Below, one piece after another: positions 34,277 through 42,661 of a DNA stretch of 64,000 nt; within the stretch, counting starts at the first letter, position 1; the number at the start of each line of letters is the position of its first letter. The stretch comes from Gaiellasilicea sp963761905. Its GTDB lineage: Bacteria > Actinomycetota > Thermoleophilia > Gaiellales > Gaiellaceae. Under the pieces are notes generated by a model. The model had not been told where the DNA came from and searched no databases. It saw nothing but the letters and a program-made list of their open reading frames with translations. Position numbers and translations under genes: made by a program. The stretch spans positions 21,352-85,351 of the forward strand of contig CAVXIQ010000009.1 of NCBI GenBank assembly GCA_963761905.1, in the 5' to 3' direction.

Positions 34277-35958
34277 CGACGCTCGCCTACCCGATTTACC
34301 ACCTCCAAACGCCCGATTCGCTCGTCCTCGCCGGTCGCGCGGGCGCGGACGTCGACAGCGTCGTCGTCGAGCGTCTTCTTGCCGATCGTGATCCGGACGG
34401 GGCAACCGATCAGGTCGGCGTCGGCGAACTTCTCGCCCGGACGCAGCTCGCGGTCGTCGAGGAGAACGTCCATCCCCGCCGCCGACAGCTGCTCGCCGAG
34501 CTCGATCGCAAGCGCCAGGATCTCCTCGCTGCCGTGCGCGAGCGCGACGATGTGGACGTCGTAGGGCGCGAGCTCGTCCGGCCAGACGATCCCGTCCTCG
34601 TCGTGATGCTGCTCGACTGCTGCTGCCAGCACGCGTCCCGGCCCGATCCCGTACGAGCCCATCAGCGGGACTCGCTCCGTGCCGTCCTCGTCGAGGAACC
34701 GTGCGCCGAGCGGCTCCGAATAGCGGGTTCCGAGCTTGAAGATATGGCCGACCTCGATCGACGTCTGGAAGCCGAGGCGCCCCCCGCATTCGGGGCAGGC
34801 ATCGCCTTCCTTGGGCTGGCGGATGTCCGCGAAGCGAGGCGCGTAGTCGCGGCCCGCCTGAACCCCGCGCAGGTGCCACCCGGTGCGATTGGCGCCGGCG
34901 ACGTACTGGCCCTCGCGCAGCGCCTCGTCGGCGACGATCTCGCCGGAGAACCCGATCGGGCCGAGCGAGCCGCCCTCTGCGCCGAAGCCGGCCTGGATCT
35001 GCTCGTCGGTCGCGGGCACGAAGTCGGAGCCGAGCGCGGCCGCGAGCTTCGCCTCCTCGAGCCGGTCGTCGCCACGCAGGAGCGCGAGCACGAGCGTCCC
35101 GTCGGTCCGGACGACGGGCATCGCCTTCGAGGTGGCTGCGAGGTCGATCGAGAGCAGCTCGGCGAGCGCCTCGCACGTCCGCGTCTCGGGCGTCTCGACG
35201 TCCGAGGGAGCATCGAGGCGCTCGGGGAAGCGCGCGGAGCGCGGGATGCCGCGCGCGATCTCCAGGTCCGCCGCGTAGTCGCCGTTCTCGCACGTGACGA
35301 GGGTGTTCTCCCCCGAGCCCGACGGCGCCAGGTAGTCGAACGACTCCTTGCCCCCCATCATCCCCGACTCCGCCTGGACGCCGTGCGTCTCGAGCCCGCA
35401 GCGCTCGAAGATCCGCTCGTAGGCGCCCTTGTGGAGCTGGAAGCTCCGGTCGAGACCGGCTTCGTCGCGGTCGAACGAGTAGGAGTCCTTCATCACGAAC
35501 TCGCGGACGCGGAGGAGGCCACCACGCGGGCGCGGCTCGTCGCGGTCCTTCGTCTGGAAGTGGTACCACGCCTGCGGGAGCTCCCGATAGCTCTGCAGCT
35601 CGAGCGCATGGAAGGTGAACGTCTCCTCGTGGGTCAGCGGCAGGACGAAGCGGCGTCCCGCGCGGTCCTCGAGCTTGAAGAGCTCGGGGATCTGGTCGCG
35701 GCTCGTTTGCTCCCAGAGCTCGATCGGGGTGAGCACGGGCGCAAACCACTCCTGGGCGCCGATCGCGTCCATCTCCTCGCGGACGATCTGCTCGACCTTG
35801 CGATGCACGCGCCAGCCGAGCGGGAGGAACGTCCAGAGCCCCGCGCCCACCTGGCGGATGAAGCCGCCGCGGACGAGCAGCTTGTGCGAGATCGCCTCCG
35901 CGTCCGCTGGAGCGTCGCGCAGGGTCGGCAGGAAGAGCTGGGACGCTCGGTGCAGCAT
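34273..35958 (-). CDS. proS: Prolyl-tRNA synthetase, bacterial type
   Basis: Class IIa synthetase of 561 aa charging tRNA-Pro. The N-terminus (HRASQLFLPTLRDAPADAEA) and LLVRGGFIRQVGAGLWTFLP are typical of the bacterial form. Motif 2 is near RDEPRPRGGLLRVREFVMKD. An editing (INS) domain follows and includes KAMPVVRTDGTLVLALLRGD. Motif 3 is in GSYGIGPGRVLAAAVEQHHD. The C-terminal anticodon domain contains GCPVRITIGKKTL. TAGGGT, formed partly by the ispG stop, lies 6 nt before ATG 35958. Confidence 0.97.
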   Translation of the reverse strand: MLHRASQLFLPTLRDAPADAEAISHKLLVRGGFIRQVGAGLWTFLPLGWRVHRKVEQIVREEMDAIGAQEWFAPVLTPIELWEQTSRDQIPELFKLEDRAGRRFVLPLTHEETFTFHALELQSYRELPQAWYHFQTKDRDEPRPRGGLLRVREFVMKDSYSFDRDEAGLDRSFQLHKGAYERIFERCGLETHGVQAESGMMGGKESFDYLAPSGSGENTLVTCENGDYAADLEIARGIPRSARFPERLDAPSDVETPETRTCEALAELLSIDLAATSKAMPVVRTDGTLVLALLRGDDRLEEAKLAAALGSDFVPATDEQIQAGFGAEGGSLGPIGFSGEIVADEALREGQYVAGANRTGWHLRGVQAGRDYAPRFADIRQPKEGDACPECGGRLGFQTSIEVGHIFKLGTRYSEPLGARFLDEDGTERVPLMGSYGIGPGRVLAAAVEQHHDEDGIVWPDELAPYDVHIVALAHGSEEILALAIELGEQLSAAGMDVLLDDRELRPGEKFADADLIGCPVRITIGKKTLDDDAVDVRARATGEDERIGRLEVVNRVGERR

Positions 35959-35964
35959 CGCGAG

Positions 35965-35970
35965 ACCCTA
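35965..35970 (-). promoter_or_regulatory. -10 element TAGGGT for proS, using the ispG stop codon
   Basis: The first three bases are the TAG stop of ispG; 6 nt later comes the proS ATG. It would give a leaderless proS mRNA independent of ispG. Confidence 0.5.
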
Positions 35971-37101
35971 GTCGAGAGGGATGAGCGAGGCTTCCGCCAT
36001 CGCGAGCGCGGCGGGCTTCGCCATCTTCAGCCGCTTCGGGCGGGGCATCCCCGCCTCGATCCAGCGGTCGATCTCGACGAAGAGCTCGTCGATCAGCGTC
36101 TCGGAGGAGACCTTCTTGAGCACGCGGCCGTGCGCGTAGAGGAACCCCACGTCTCGGCCGCCGGCGATTCCGAAGTCGGCGTCGCCCGCCTCCCCCGGTC
36201 CGTTCACGGCGCAGCCCATGACCGCGACCTCGAAGGCCTCGGGATACGCCTTGAGCCGCTCCTCGACGACGACCGCGAGGTTCTCGACGCCGACGTTGTC
36301 GCGCCCGCACGAGGGGCACGAGATCATCACCGGGCCGCGCTCCCGGAGCCCCAGCGCCTTCAGGATCTCGAACGCCGCCTCGACCTCCTTGACTGGATCG
36401 GCGGTGAGCGAGACGCGGATCGTGTCGCCGATCCCGTCGACGAGCAGCGCCCCCATCCCGACCGCGCTCTTGATCGAGCCCGAGAACGGCGTGCCGGCCT
36501 CGGTGACGCCGAGGTGGAGCGGGTAGGGCACCTTGTCCGCGAGCATCCGGTAGGCGCGGATCATCGTCGGCACGTGACTCGACTTGACCGAGATCTTGAA
36601 GTCGCGGAAGTCGAGCCGCTCGAGCAGCTCCACCTCCTCGAGCGCGGCCTCGACGAGCGCCTCGGCCTGATCTGCCTGGGCGAGCTCTTCGAGGTGCTTC
36701 GGGAGCGAGCCGGAGTTGGCGCCGATCCGCATCGGGATCTTCGCCCGCTTGGCCGCGTTGACGACGAGCTCGACCTTGTCCGGCCCGCCGATGTTGCCGG
36801 GATTGATCCGAACCGCGGCCACTCCGGCGTCGATCGCCTTCAGCGCCAAGGAGGCGTTGAAGTGGATGTCCGCGATCACGGGCAGCGGCGAGAGGCGAAC
36901 GATCCGCTTCAGCGCCTCCGCGTCCTCGACCTTCGGAACCGCACAGCGAACGACCTCGCACCCGGCGGAAGCGAGCGCGGCGATCTGGGCGGTCGTCGCC
37001 TCGACGTCGCGGGTCGGCGTCAGCGTCATCGACTGGACGACGACCGGCGCGCCGCCTCCGATCGCGACGTTCCCGACCCTGATCCCGACGCTCGAGGCCA
37101 T
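35968..37101 (-). CDS. ispG: 4-hydroxy-3-methylbut-2-enyl diphosphate synthase
   Basis: Penultimate MEP-pathway enzyme (GcpE) of 377 aa, converting MEcPP to HMBPP with a [4Fe-4S] cluster. The TIM barrel begins GIRVGNVAIGGGAPVVVQSM. The cluster cysteines are in MISCPSCGRDN, and the third is in VMGCAVNGPGEA. GVTEAGTPFSGSIKSAVGMG is conserved. ATG 37101 lies 7 nt after TACCCT. An 11-bp palindrome sits just upstream. Dxr of the same pathway is encoded two genes earlier. Confidence 0.97.
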   Translation of the reverse strand: MASSVGIRVGNVAIGGGAPVVVQSMTLTPTRDVEATTAQIAALASAGCEVVRCAVPKVEDAEALKRIVRLSPLPVIADIHFNASLALKAIDAGVAAVRINPGNIGGPDKVELVVNAAKRAKIPMRIGANSGSLPKHLEELAQADQAEALVEAALEEVELLERLDFRDFKISVKSSHVPTMIRAYRMLADKVPYPLHLGVTEAGTPFSGSIKSAVGMGALLVDGIGDTIRVSLTADPVKEVEAAFEILKALGLRERGPVMISCPSCGRDNVGVENLAVVVEERLKAYPEAFEVAVMGCAVNGPGEAGDADFGIAGGRDVGFLYAHGRVLKKVSSETLIDELFVEIDRWIEAGMPRPKRLKMAKPAALAMAEASLIPLD

Positions 37102-37108
37102 CGCCTAC

Positions 37109-37148
37109 AGGGTAGCGAGGGCGACTTTGTGTTCTATGAACACAAAGT
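37109..37148 (-). promoter_or_regulatory. ispG promoter region with an 11-bp AT-rich palindrome
   Basis: TACCCT (37114-37109) is 7 nt from the ispG ATG. Upstream lies a perfect inverted repeat, ACTTTGTGTTC (37124-37134), TAT, GAACACAAAGT (37138-37148), covering the -35 position and beginning 2 nt after the rseP stop. It is much richer in A and T than its surroundings and has no following T-run on the minus strand, which favours an operator over an intrinsic terminator. Confidence 0.6.
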
Positions 37149-37149
37149 G

Positions 37150-38363
37150 CTAGCTGCCCAGCCGGCCGATGTCGTTCGAGAGGCCGATGAAGAAGAGGAG
37201 GAGGACGATCGCGATCCCGACGACCGACACCCGCTCGTAGACCTCGCGGGCGACCGCCTTGCCGCGGATCCCTTCGAGCAACGAGAAGGCGATGTGGCCG
37301 CCGTCGAGCGGGAGCAGCGGGAGCAGGTTCAGGAGCGCGAGCGAGAGGCTGATCAGGCCGAGCACCCAGAGATAGGACTCGGCGCCCCGCTCCACCGCCT
37401 GCGACGAGCCTTGCACGATCCCGACCGGGCTCGAGATCTCCTCCCGTCCGTCGCCGGTCACGAGCCGGCCGACGGAACCGCCGATCGCCTTCGTGACGAT
37501 GCCGGTGACCTTGATCGCTTGCCACGCCGACTCGACCGGGCCGAGCGCCTCGCCCGAAGGGCGAAGCCGAGCCGGTAGGCGCCGTCGGTCAGCGCGGGAC
37601 GAGCGGGACCGAGCTCGACCGACTCGCCGGCGCGAATCACGGTCACCGTCAGCTCCTGACCGTCCGAGCCGGAGATCCGCTCGGGGATCTCCCCCGGCGA
37701 GTCGATCGCCTGGCCGTCGATCGCGACGATCCGGTCCCCGGCCTGCAGCCCGGCGCTCGCGGCGGGCGAGTCGGCAACGATCTCGTCGACCGTCTGCGTC
37801 GCCCGGCCTCCGCCGGCCATGAAGAGCGCGGTGAAGAGGACGATCGCCAGAAGCAGGTTCGCGCCCGGACCGGCAAAGATCACGGCCACTCGCTTCCACG
37901 TTCGGGCGCGCCAGTACGCGTCCGGGCCGAGGGCGTCGCCGACGTCCTCCACGCCCCGGTCCGCCGCCTTTCGCGCGGGCGCCGACAGCTCTGCGCGCTC
38001 GAGCTCGGCCTTGAGCCTCGCGACCGCCTCCCGCGAGTGCTCGTGATCCTCGACCGCCAGGCGACGCCGGAGCTCCTCGACACAAGGCCCGAGCGCCGGC
38101 TGCTCGGAGACCGCGCGACCGAAGTGGACGTCGAGGTCGCCGGCTGCGGGCCGGTGCATGCCCGGGATCTTGACGTAGCCACCCAGCGGGACGGCCCCGA
38201 TCCCGTACTCGATCCCGTTGCGCGAGGTCTTCGCGAGCGCGGGCGGGAAGCCGATGTAGAACTTGCGCGGGTTCATCCCCACCGCTCGCGCGACGAAGAA
38301 ATGACCGGCCTCGTGGATCAGGATCAAGAGCCCGAGACCCACGATCGAGATGAAGATGCTCAC
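37150..38363 (-). CDS. rseP: Site-2 membrane metalloprotease RseP-like, frame broken once
   Basis: M50 intramembrane zinc protease with an HEAGHF active site near the N-terminus (LILIHEAGHFFVARA), an inserted charged segment, a PDZ domain (AGLQAGDRIVAIDGQAIDSP) and the LLPLLPLDGGHI second metal motif near the C-terminus. The two halves are in different frames. Adding one C/G to the homopolymer near 37551-37556 joins LGFALR to GEALGPVESAW, so this is the one clear deletion-type break. The family cleaves anti-sigma factors or remnant signal peptides. It is coupled to dxr by ATGA (38360-38363). Confidence 0.85.
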
Positions 38364-39436
38364 CTGACGGACATCCCCCGCGCGGCCAGACGCCGGGCCT
38401 CCTCATCCGCCTCGAAGAGCTCGTCGAGGTCGCGCGCGGGCGCGCCGTCGACGGCGTCGAGCGCCTCCGCGACGACCTCGGGAATCCCGAGGAACGAGAG
38501 CCGCCCGTCGAGAAATGCGGCGACGGCGGTCTCGTTGGCCGCGTTGTACGCACACGGATAGGTGCCTCCGAGCTCGCCGGCCCGCCGTGCGAGCGCGAGC
38601 AGCGGGAAGGTCGCGAGGTCGGGCGCCGAGAACTCGAGCGTGAGCCCACCGGCGAGATCGAGCTGGGGCAGCTCCGTCGCCGCCCGGTCGGGGTAGGTCA
38701 AGGCCCAGGAGATGGGCACTCGCATGTCGGGATAGCCGAGGTGCGCCAGCGCGGCGCCGTCCCGGAAGCGGACGAGCGCGTGGACGACGGAGCTCGGGTG
38801 AACGACGACCTCGAGATGGTCGTAGGGAAGCCCGAAGAGGACGTGCGCCTCGATCAGCTCCAGGCCCTTGTTCGCGAGCGTGGCGGAATCGATCGTGATC
38901 TTCGGCCCCATGCTCCACGTCGGGTGAGCGAGCGCCTCCTCGACCGTGACGTCCGCGAGCTCCTCGCAGCTCCGGCCGTGGAACGGACCGCCGGACGCCG
39001 TAAGGACGAGCGAGTGGATGCTGTCGGGCGATCGGCCCTCGAGGCATTGGAACGCCGCCGAGTGCTCGGAATCGACCGGGAGCAGGAGGCCTCCCCCACG
39101 CTGCTGCGCCGCGAGCGCCAGGTCGCCCGCCGCGACGAGGCTCTCCTTGTTCGCGAGCGCGAGCGTGACGCCTCGCTCGAGCGCCCAGAGCGTCGCGCCG
39201 ATTCCCGCGAAGCCGACGACGGCGTTCAGGACGACGTCGGGCTCCGCACGCTCGAGGAGCTCGGTCAGGTCGCCGCCCGTCTGGACGTGCTCGACGCCGT
39301 GTCTCGCCGCGAGCTCCTCGAGGCCGCTCGACGCGGACGCGAGGGCGCAGAGCTCGAGTTCCTCGGTGGACTCGATCACGGCGATGGCCTGCGTGCCGAT
39401 GGAGCCGGTGGCTCCTAGGAGGGCGATCCGCCGCAC
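38360..39436 (-). CDS. dxr: 1-deoxy-D-xylulose 5-phosphate reductoisomerase
   Basis: First committed enzyme of the MEP pathway, 358 aa, converting DXP to MEP with NADPH and Mn/Mg; target of fosmidomycin. The NADPH loop LLGATGSIGTQA is at the N-terminus. The metal site is in VDSEHSAAFQCLEG, the flexible lid in ASGGPFHGRS, and LAHPTWSMGPKITIDSATLA is diagnostic. GTG 39436 lies 6 nt after TACACT. Confidence 0.97.
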   Translation of the reverse strand: MRRIALLGATGSIGTQAIAVIESTEELELCALASASSGLEELAARHGVEHVQTGGDLTELLERAEPDVVLNAVVGFAGIGATLWALERGVTLALANKESLVAAGDLALAAQQRGGGLLLPVDSEHSAAFQCLEGRSPDSIHSLVLTASGGPFHGRSCEELADVTVEEALAHPTWSMGPKITIDSATLANKGLELIEAHVLFGLPYDHLEVVVHPSSVVHALVRFRDGAALAHLGYPDMRVPISWALTYPDRAATELPQLDLAGGLTLEFSAPDLATFPLLALARRAGELGGTYPCAYNAANETAVAAFLDGRLSFLGIPEVVAEALDAVDGAPARDLDELFEADEEARRLAARGMSVR

Positions 39437-39442
39437 GGGCTC

Positions 39443-39448
39443 AGTGTA
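39443..39448 (-). promoter_or_regulatory. -10 element TACACT for dxr
   Basis: Minus-strand TACACT, 6 nt, then the dxr GTG start; leaderless type. Confidence 0.55.
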
Positions 39449-39466
39449 CGGGGCACCGCCGGACGG

Positions 39467-39787
39467 TCAGGGGGCTTCGTTGCCCGGCCGCCGAGGCGCA
39501 CGGGCGGCGATCGCGTCGAGACAGCCGCGGCGAGCGTGCTCGGCGCTCTTCGGCGAGGTGCTGCCGACCGCCTTCGAGGCGGCGTCGGCCACCGCCTCGG
39601 GCGTCGCCTCGGCCACGCCGTATCGCTGCGCGACGTAGCGGACGGAGCCGATCGAGCAGATCGCGTACGCGCCCCGGTACTCGACCGGCTGGGAGCGGAT
39701 GTCGAGCGGCGGCTCCGGCTCGTCGTCGCCGCGACAGCCCGCGAGCGCGAGTAGGACGATCGCGAAGGCGAGCAGGCGGAGCGGCAC
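39467..39787 (-). CDS. Small putative lipoprotein
   Basis: Protein of 106 aa with a lipoprotein signal (LLAFAIVLLALAGC) and a lipobox Cys near residue 18, followed by an acidic linker (RGDDEPEPP) and a short domain with two further cysteines (AICSIGS and RRGCLDAI) that could form a disulfide outside the membrane. GTG 39787 shares its G with the cdsA stop, so it is the last gene of the rpsB-cdsA operon. The family is not recognised. Confidence 0.7.
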   Translation of the reverse strand: MPLRLLAFAIVLLALAGCRGDDEPEPPLDIRSQPVEYRGAYAICSIGSVRYVAQRYGVAEATPEAVADAASKAVGSTSPKSAEHARRGCLDAIAARAPRRPGNEAP

Positions 39788-40581
39788 TAGGCCCCGAACG
39801 CGAGGATGACGTAGAACGCCGCGACCGCTGCGAAGAGGTTCGCGTCGATCCGGTCGAGCATGCCGCCGTGGCCGCCGAGGAGCCTGCCGGAGTCCTTCAC
39901 CTGGAGGTCGCGCTTCAGCGCCGACTCGAAGAGGTCGCCGGCGGCGCCTGCGACGGCGATCGCGGCCCCGAGCACGAGCGACTGGGGAATCGTCAGGAAG
40001 TCCTGGTCGTAGAGGGCGAAGAAGGCGACCGCGATCGCGACAGCCGTGCCGGCGAGAAACCCCTCCCACGTCTTGCCGGGCGAGAGCCTGGGCGCGAGCT
40101 TGTGCCTGCCGACCAGCCGGCCGACCCCGTACGCCGCCGTGTCGTCGGCGAAGACGGCGATCAGAACGGTGAAGACGGCGAGCCGGCCGTGCTCGGGCAG
40201 CGCGCGGATCAGGAGCAGGTGGCTGAGGCCGAGCGCGATCCACGCGACGCCCATGACCGTCGAGCTGATCGTGATCGTCGCCGTCTGTCGCGTCTCGGCG
40301 ATCCCGTAGAGCACGAACGCCAGGAAGAGCGTGAGCATGAAGCCGCCCGTCATCCAGACGGGACCGCCGAGGTGGGCTCCGAGCAGGGTCGCGATCGCGC
40401 CCGCGTAGCCGGCGAGGACGAGCGGCCGCAGCTCCCGGGCCATCACGTAGAGCTCGTGGAGGGCGATCAGCGTCGCGCCGAGCGCGAGCGCGAAGATCCA
40501 CCAGCCGCCGAGCCAGACGAGGTAGAGCACGACCGGCAGGGCGACGACCGTGACCAGCACCCGCGAGACGAGCTGATTCAT
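39787..40581 (-). CDS. cdsA: Phosphatidate cytidylyltransferase
   Basis: Membrane enzyme of 264 aa making CDP-diacylglycerol from CTP and phosphatidate, feeding PgsA. The family signature near the C-terminus is intact: SALKRDLQVKD, GGHGGMLDRIDA. About eight hydrophobic helices are present, and FADDTAAYGVGRLVGRHKL carries the conserved Asp pair. ATG 40581 overlaps the uppS stop as ATGA. Confidence 0.95.
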   Translation of the reverse strand: MNQLVSRVLVTVVALPVVLYLVWLGGWWIFALALGATLIALHELYVMARELRPLVLAGYAGAIATLLGAHLGGPVWMTGGFMLTLFLAFVLYGIAETRQTATITISSTVMGVAWIALGLSHLLLIRALPEHGRLAVFTVLIAVFADDTAAYGVGRLVGRHKLAPRLSPGKTWEGFLAGTAVAIAVAFFALYDQDFLTIPQSLVLGAAIAVAGAAGDLFESALKRDLQVKDSGRLLGGHGGMLDRIDANLFAAVAAFYVILAFGA

Positions 40582-41294
40582 CTGCCCCCGAACCGGCGGC
40601 GCCGGCTCGCATACTCGCCGAGGGCGCTCGCCAGCTGGTCGCGACCGAAGTCCGGCCAGAGCGTGTCGACGAAGACGAGCTCGGCATAGGCGCTCTGCCA
40701 GAGGAGGAAGTTCGAGAGCCGCAGCTCGCCCGAGGTGCGGATCAGAAGGTCGGGATCGGGCAGCTCCGGCGCGTGAAGCCGTGCCGCGAGCGATTCCTCG
40801 TCGATCTCGTCCGGCACGAGGCCGTCCTCGACGAGCCGCCGCGCTGCATCGACGAGCTCGGCCCGGCCGCCGTAGTCGAAGGCGATCCACAGATCGAGGC
40901 GGTCGTTTCCCGCGGTCTCCGACTCGAGGCTCTCCATCTGGGCGCGAAGCGGGGCGGGTGCCCGGTCGCGGCGACCGAAGAACCTGCTCCGGACGCCCTC
41001 CTCCGCGAGATCCGGCAGCTCGCGCTCGATCGTCTCGCCGAAGATCGTCATCAGGTCTTCGACCTCCTCCGCCGGGCGCGACCAGTTCTCGGTCGAGAAG
41101 GCGTACACCGCGAGCGAGCGGACTCCGAGGTCGATCGCCGCCTCGACCGTCCGCCGCAGCGCTCGAGTCCCGGCGCGATGGCCGTCGGCGACCGGTAGTC
41201 CTCGCGCCTCGGCCCAGCGCCCGTTGCCGTCCATGATGATCGCCACGCTGCGAGCGTCGCTCGCCGCGGGGTCGAGAGCGGCCACAGCAGTCAC
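40578..41294 (-). CDS. uppS: Undecaprenyl diphosphate synthase
   Basis: Cis-prenyltransferase of 238 aa making the C55 carrier from FPP and IPP. IIMDGNGRWAEARGLP has the catalytic Asp; GHRAG, YAFSTENWSRP and LLIRTSGELRLSNFLLWQS are all conserved. Start GTG 41294. It works with Dxr and IspG (IPP supply) and UppP (recycling), all in this window. Confidence 0.96.
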   Translation of the reverse strand: MTAVAALDPAASDARSVAIIMDGNGRWAEARGLPVADGHRAGTRALRRTVEAAIDLGVRSLAVYAFSTENWSRPAEEVEDLMTIFGETIERELPDLAEEGVRSRFFGRRDRAPAPLRAQMESLESETAGNDRLDLWIAFDYGGRAELVDAARRLVEDGLVPDEIDEESLAARLHAPELPDPDLLIRTSGELRLSNFLLWQSAYAELVFVDTLWPDFGRDQLASALGEYASRRRRFGGR

Positions 41295-41319
41295 GTCGAG
41301 AGGTTTGAGCGCACGGCGC

Positions 41320-41883
41320 TCAAACCTCCATGATCTCGGTTTCCTTGTGCTTGATCAGCCCGTCGATGGTCTTCGTGTGCTCGTCGGTCAGCTTCTGCAC
41401 CTGCGCCTCGCCGCGCCGCTCCTCGTCGTCGCCCACCTCGCCGTTTCGGACGAGCTCTTCGAGATGCTTCATCACGTCGCGCCGGACGTTCCGGATCGCG
41501 ACCTTGCCCTCCTCGCCGTAGCGGCGCACGAGCTTGACGAGCTCCTTCCGGCGTTCCTCGGTGAGCTGCGGGATCGGCAGGCGCACCACCTTGCCGTCGT
41601 TCGACGGCGTCAGCCCGAGATCGGACTCCTGAATCGCCTTCTCGATCGCCTTGATCTGGGTCGGGTCGAACGGCTGGACGGTGAGGAGGCGCGGCTCGGG
41701 CGCTCCGATCGTCGCCAGATTCTTCAGCGGCGTGACCGTGCCGTAGTAGTCGATCGTGATCCGGTCGAGGAGCGCCGCAGACGCGCGCCCGGTCCGAACG
41801 CCGTTGAACTCGGTCCGCGTGGTCTCGATCGACCTGTCCATGCGACGGGTCGCGTCCTGCAGGAACTCCTCGATCGTCGCCAT
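41320..41883 (-). CDS. frr: Ribosome recycling factor
   Basis: RRF of 187 aa, which with EF-G splits the post-termination ribosome. It has the tRNA-mimic helical bundle with RTGRASAALLDRITIDYYG, PLKNLATIGAPEPRLLTVQP and SDLGLTPSNDGKVVRLPIPQ. ATG 41883 directly abuts the pyrH stop. Order rpsB-tsf-pyrH-frr is nearly universal in bacteria. Confidence 0.97.
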   Translation of the reverse strand: MATIEEFLQDATRRMDRSIETTRTEFNGVRTGRASAALLDRITIDYYGTVTPLKNLATIGAPEPRLLTVQPFDPTQIKAIEKAIQESDLGLTPSNDGKVVRLPIPQLTEERRKELVKLVRRYGEEGKVAIRNVRRDVMKHLEELVRNGEVGDDEERRGEAQVQKLTDEHTKTIDGLIKHKETEIMEV

Positions 41884-42657
41884 TCAGGCCTCCTCGGTCA
41901 TGGGGGTCGTGATGATCGTGCCGACTCGCTCCCCGCTTGCCACCCGGAGGATGTTGCCCGCCGCGAGCTCGAAGACGTAGATCGGGAGCCGATTCTCCAT
42001 GCAGAGCGAGAGCGCCGTCGTATCCATCACGCGGAGGCCTCGCTCGATCGCCTCGAGGTGCGTCAGGCGCGGCAGGAAGACGGCGTCGGGATCGGTGCGC
42101 GGGTCGCCGTCGAAGACGCCGCTCGTCCCGTGCTTGCCCATCAGGAGCGCCTCCGCGCCGATCTCCAGCGCCCGGAGCGCCGCCGCGGTGTCGGTGGTGA
42201 AGAACGGGTTGCCCGTGCCGGCGGCGAAGATCACGATCCGCCCCTTCTCGAGGTGGCGCATGGCGCGGCGGCGGATGTACGGCTCCGCGACCTCCGAGAC
42301 CTCGAGCGCGGAGAGCACCCGAGTCAGCGCGCCGAGCCGCTCGAGCGCGTCCTGGAGCGCCAGCGCGTTCAGGACGGTCGCGAGCATCCCCGCGTAATCG
42401 CCGGTGGCGCGATCCATCCCGTCCGCAGCGGCCGCGATCCCGCGGTAGATGTTGCCGCCGCCCACCACGATCGCGAGCTCGAGGCCGCCGCTATGGACGT
42501 CCGCGATCTCGTCGGCGATCCGCGCCACGCGCTCGGGGTCGATCCCGTACTCCTGCTGTCCCATCAGGGCCTCGCCCGAGAGCTTCAGGAGCACGCGGCG
42601 GAACGCCGGGGCGACGCCTGCGCGCGCCTCCTCCACCGCTTCCGGCTGAACCGTCAC
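41884..42657 (-). CDS. pyrH: UMP kinase
   Basis: Hexameric amino-acid-kinase-fold enzyme of 257 aa phosphorylating UMP to UDP. RRVLLKLSGEALMG, VVGGGNIYRG and TAAALRALEIGAEALLMGKH are conserved. GTG 42657 is chosen because it gives the usual N-terminus, 4 nt after tsf; longer starts would run into tsf. Confidence 0.95.
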   Translation of the reverse strand: MTVQPEAVEEARAGVAPAFRRVLLKLSGEALMGQQEYGIDPERVARIADEIADVHSGGLELAIVVGGGNIYRGIAAAADGMDRATGDYAGMLATVLNALALQDALERLGALTRVLSALEVSEVAEPYIRRRAMRHLEKGRIVIFAAGTGNPFFTTDTAAALRALEIGAEALLMGKHGTSGVFDGDPRTDPDAVFLPRLTHLEAIERGLRVMDTTALSLCMENRLPIYVFELAAGNILRVASGERVGTIITTPMTEEA

Positions 42658-42661
42658 GTGC

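Noticed and set aside
37124..37148. The palindrome before ispG as a standard terminator of rseP.
   Set aside because: The stem is AT-rich and is followed by TCGCCC, not by a T-run; an operator is more likely, though not proven.
34243..37578. Very long open frames antisense to proS, ispG and rseP, more than 1,000 codons.
   Set aside because: They mirror the high-GC third positions of the real genes, give Arg/Asp-rich low-complexity products and match no family.
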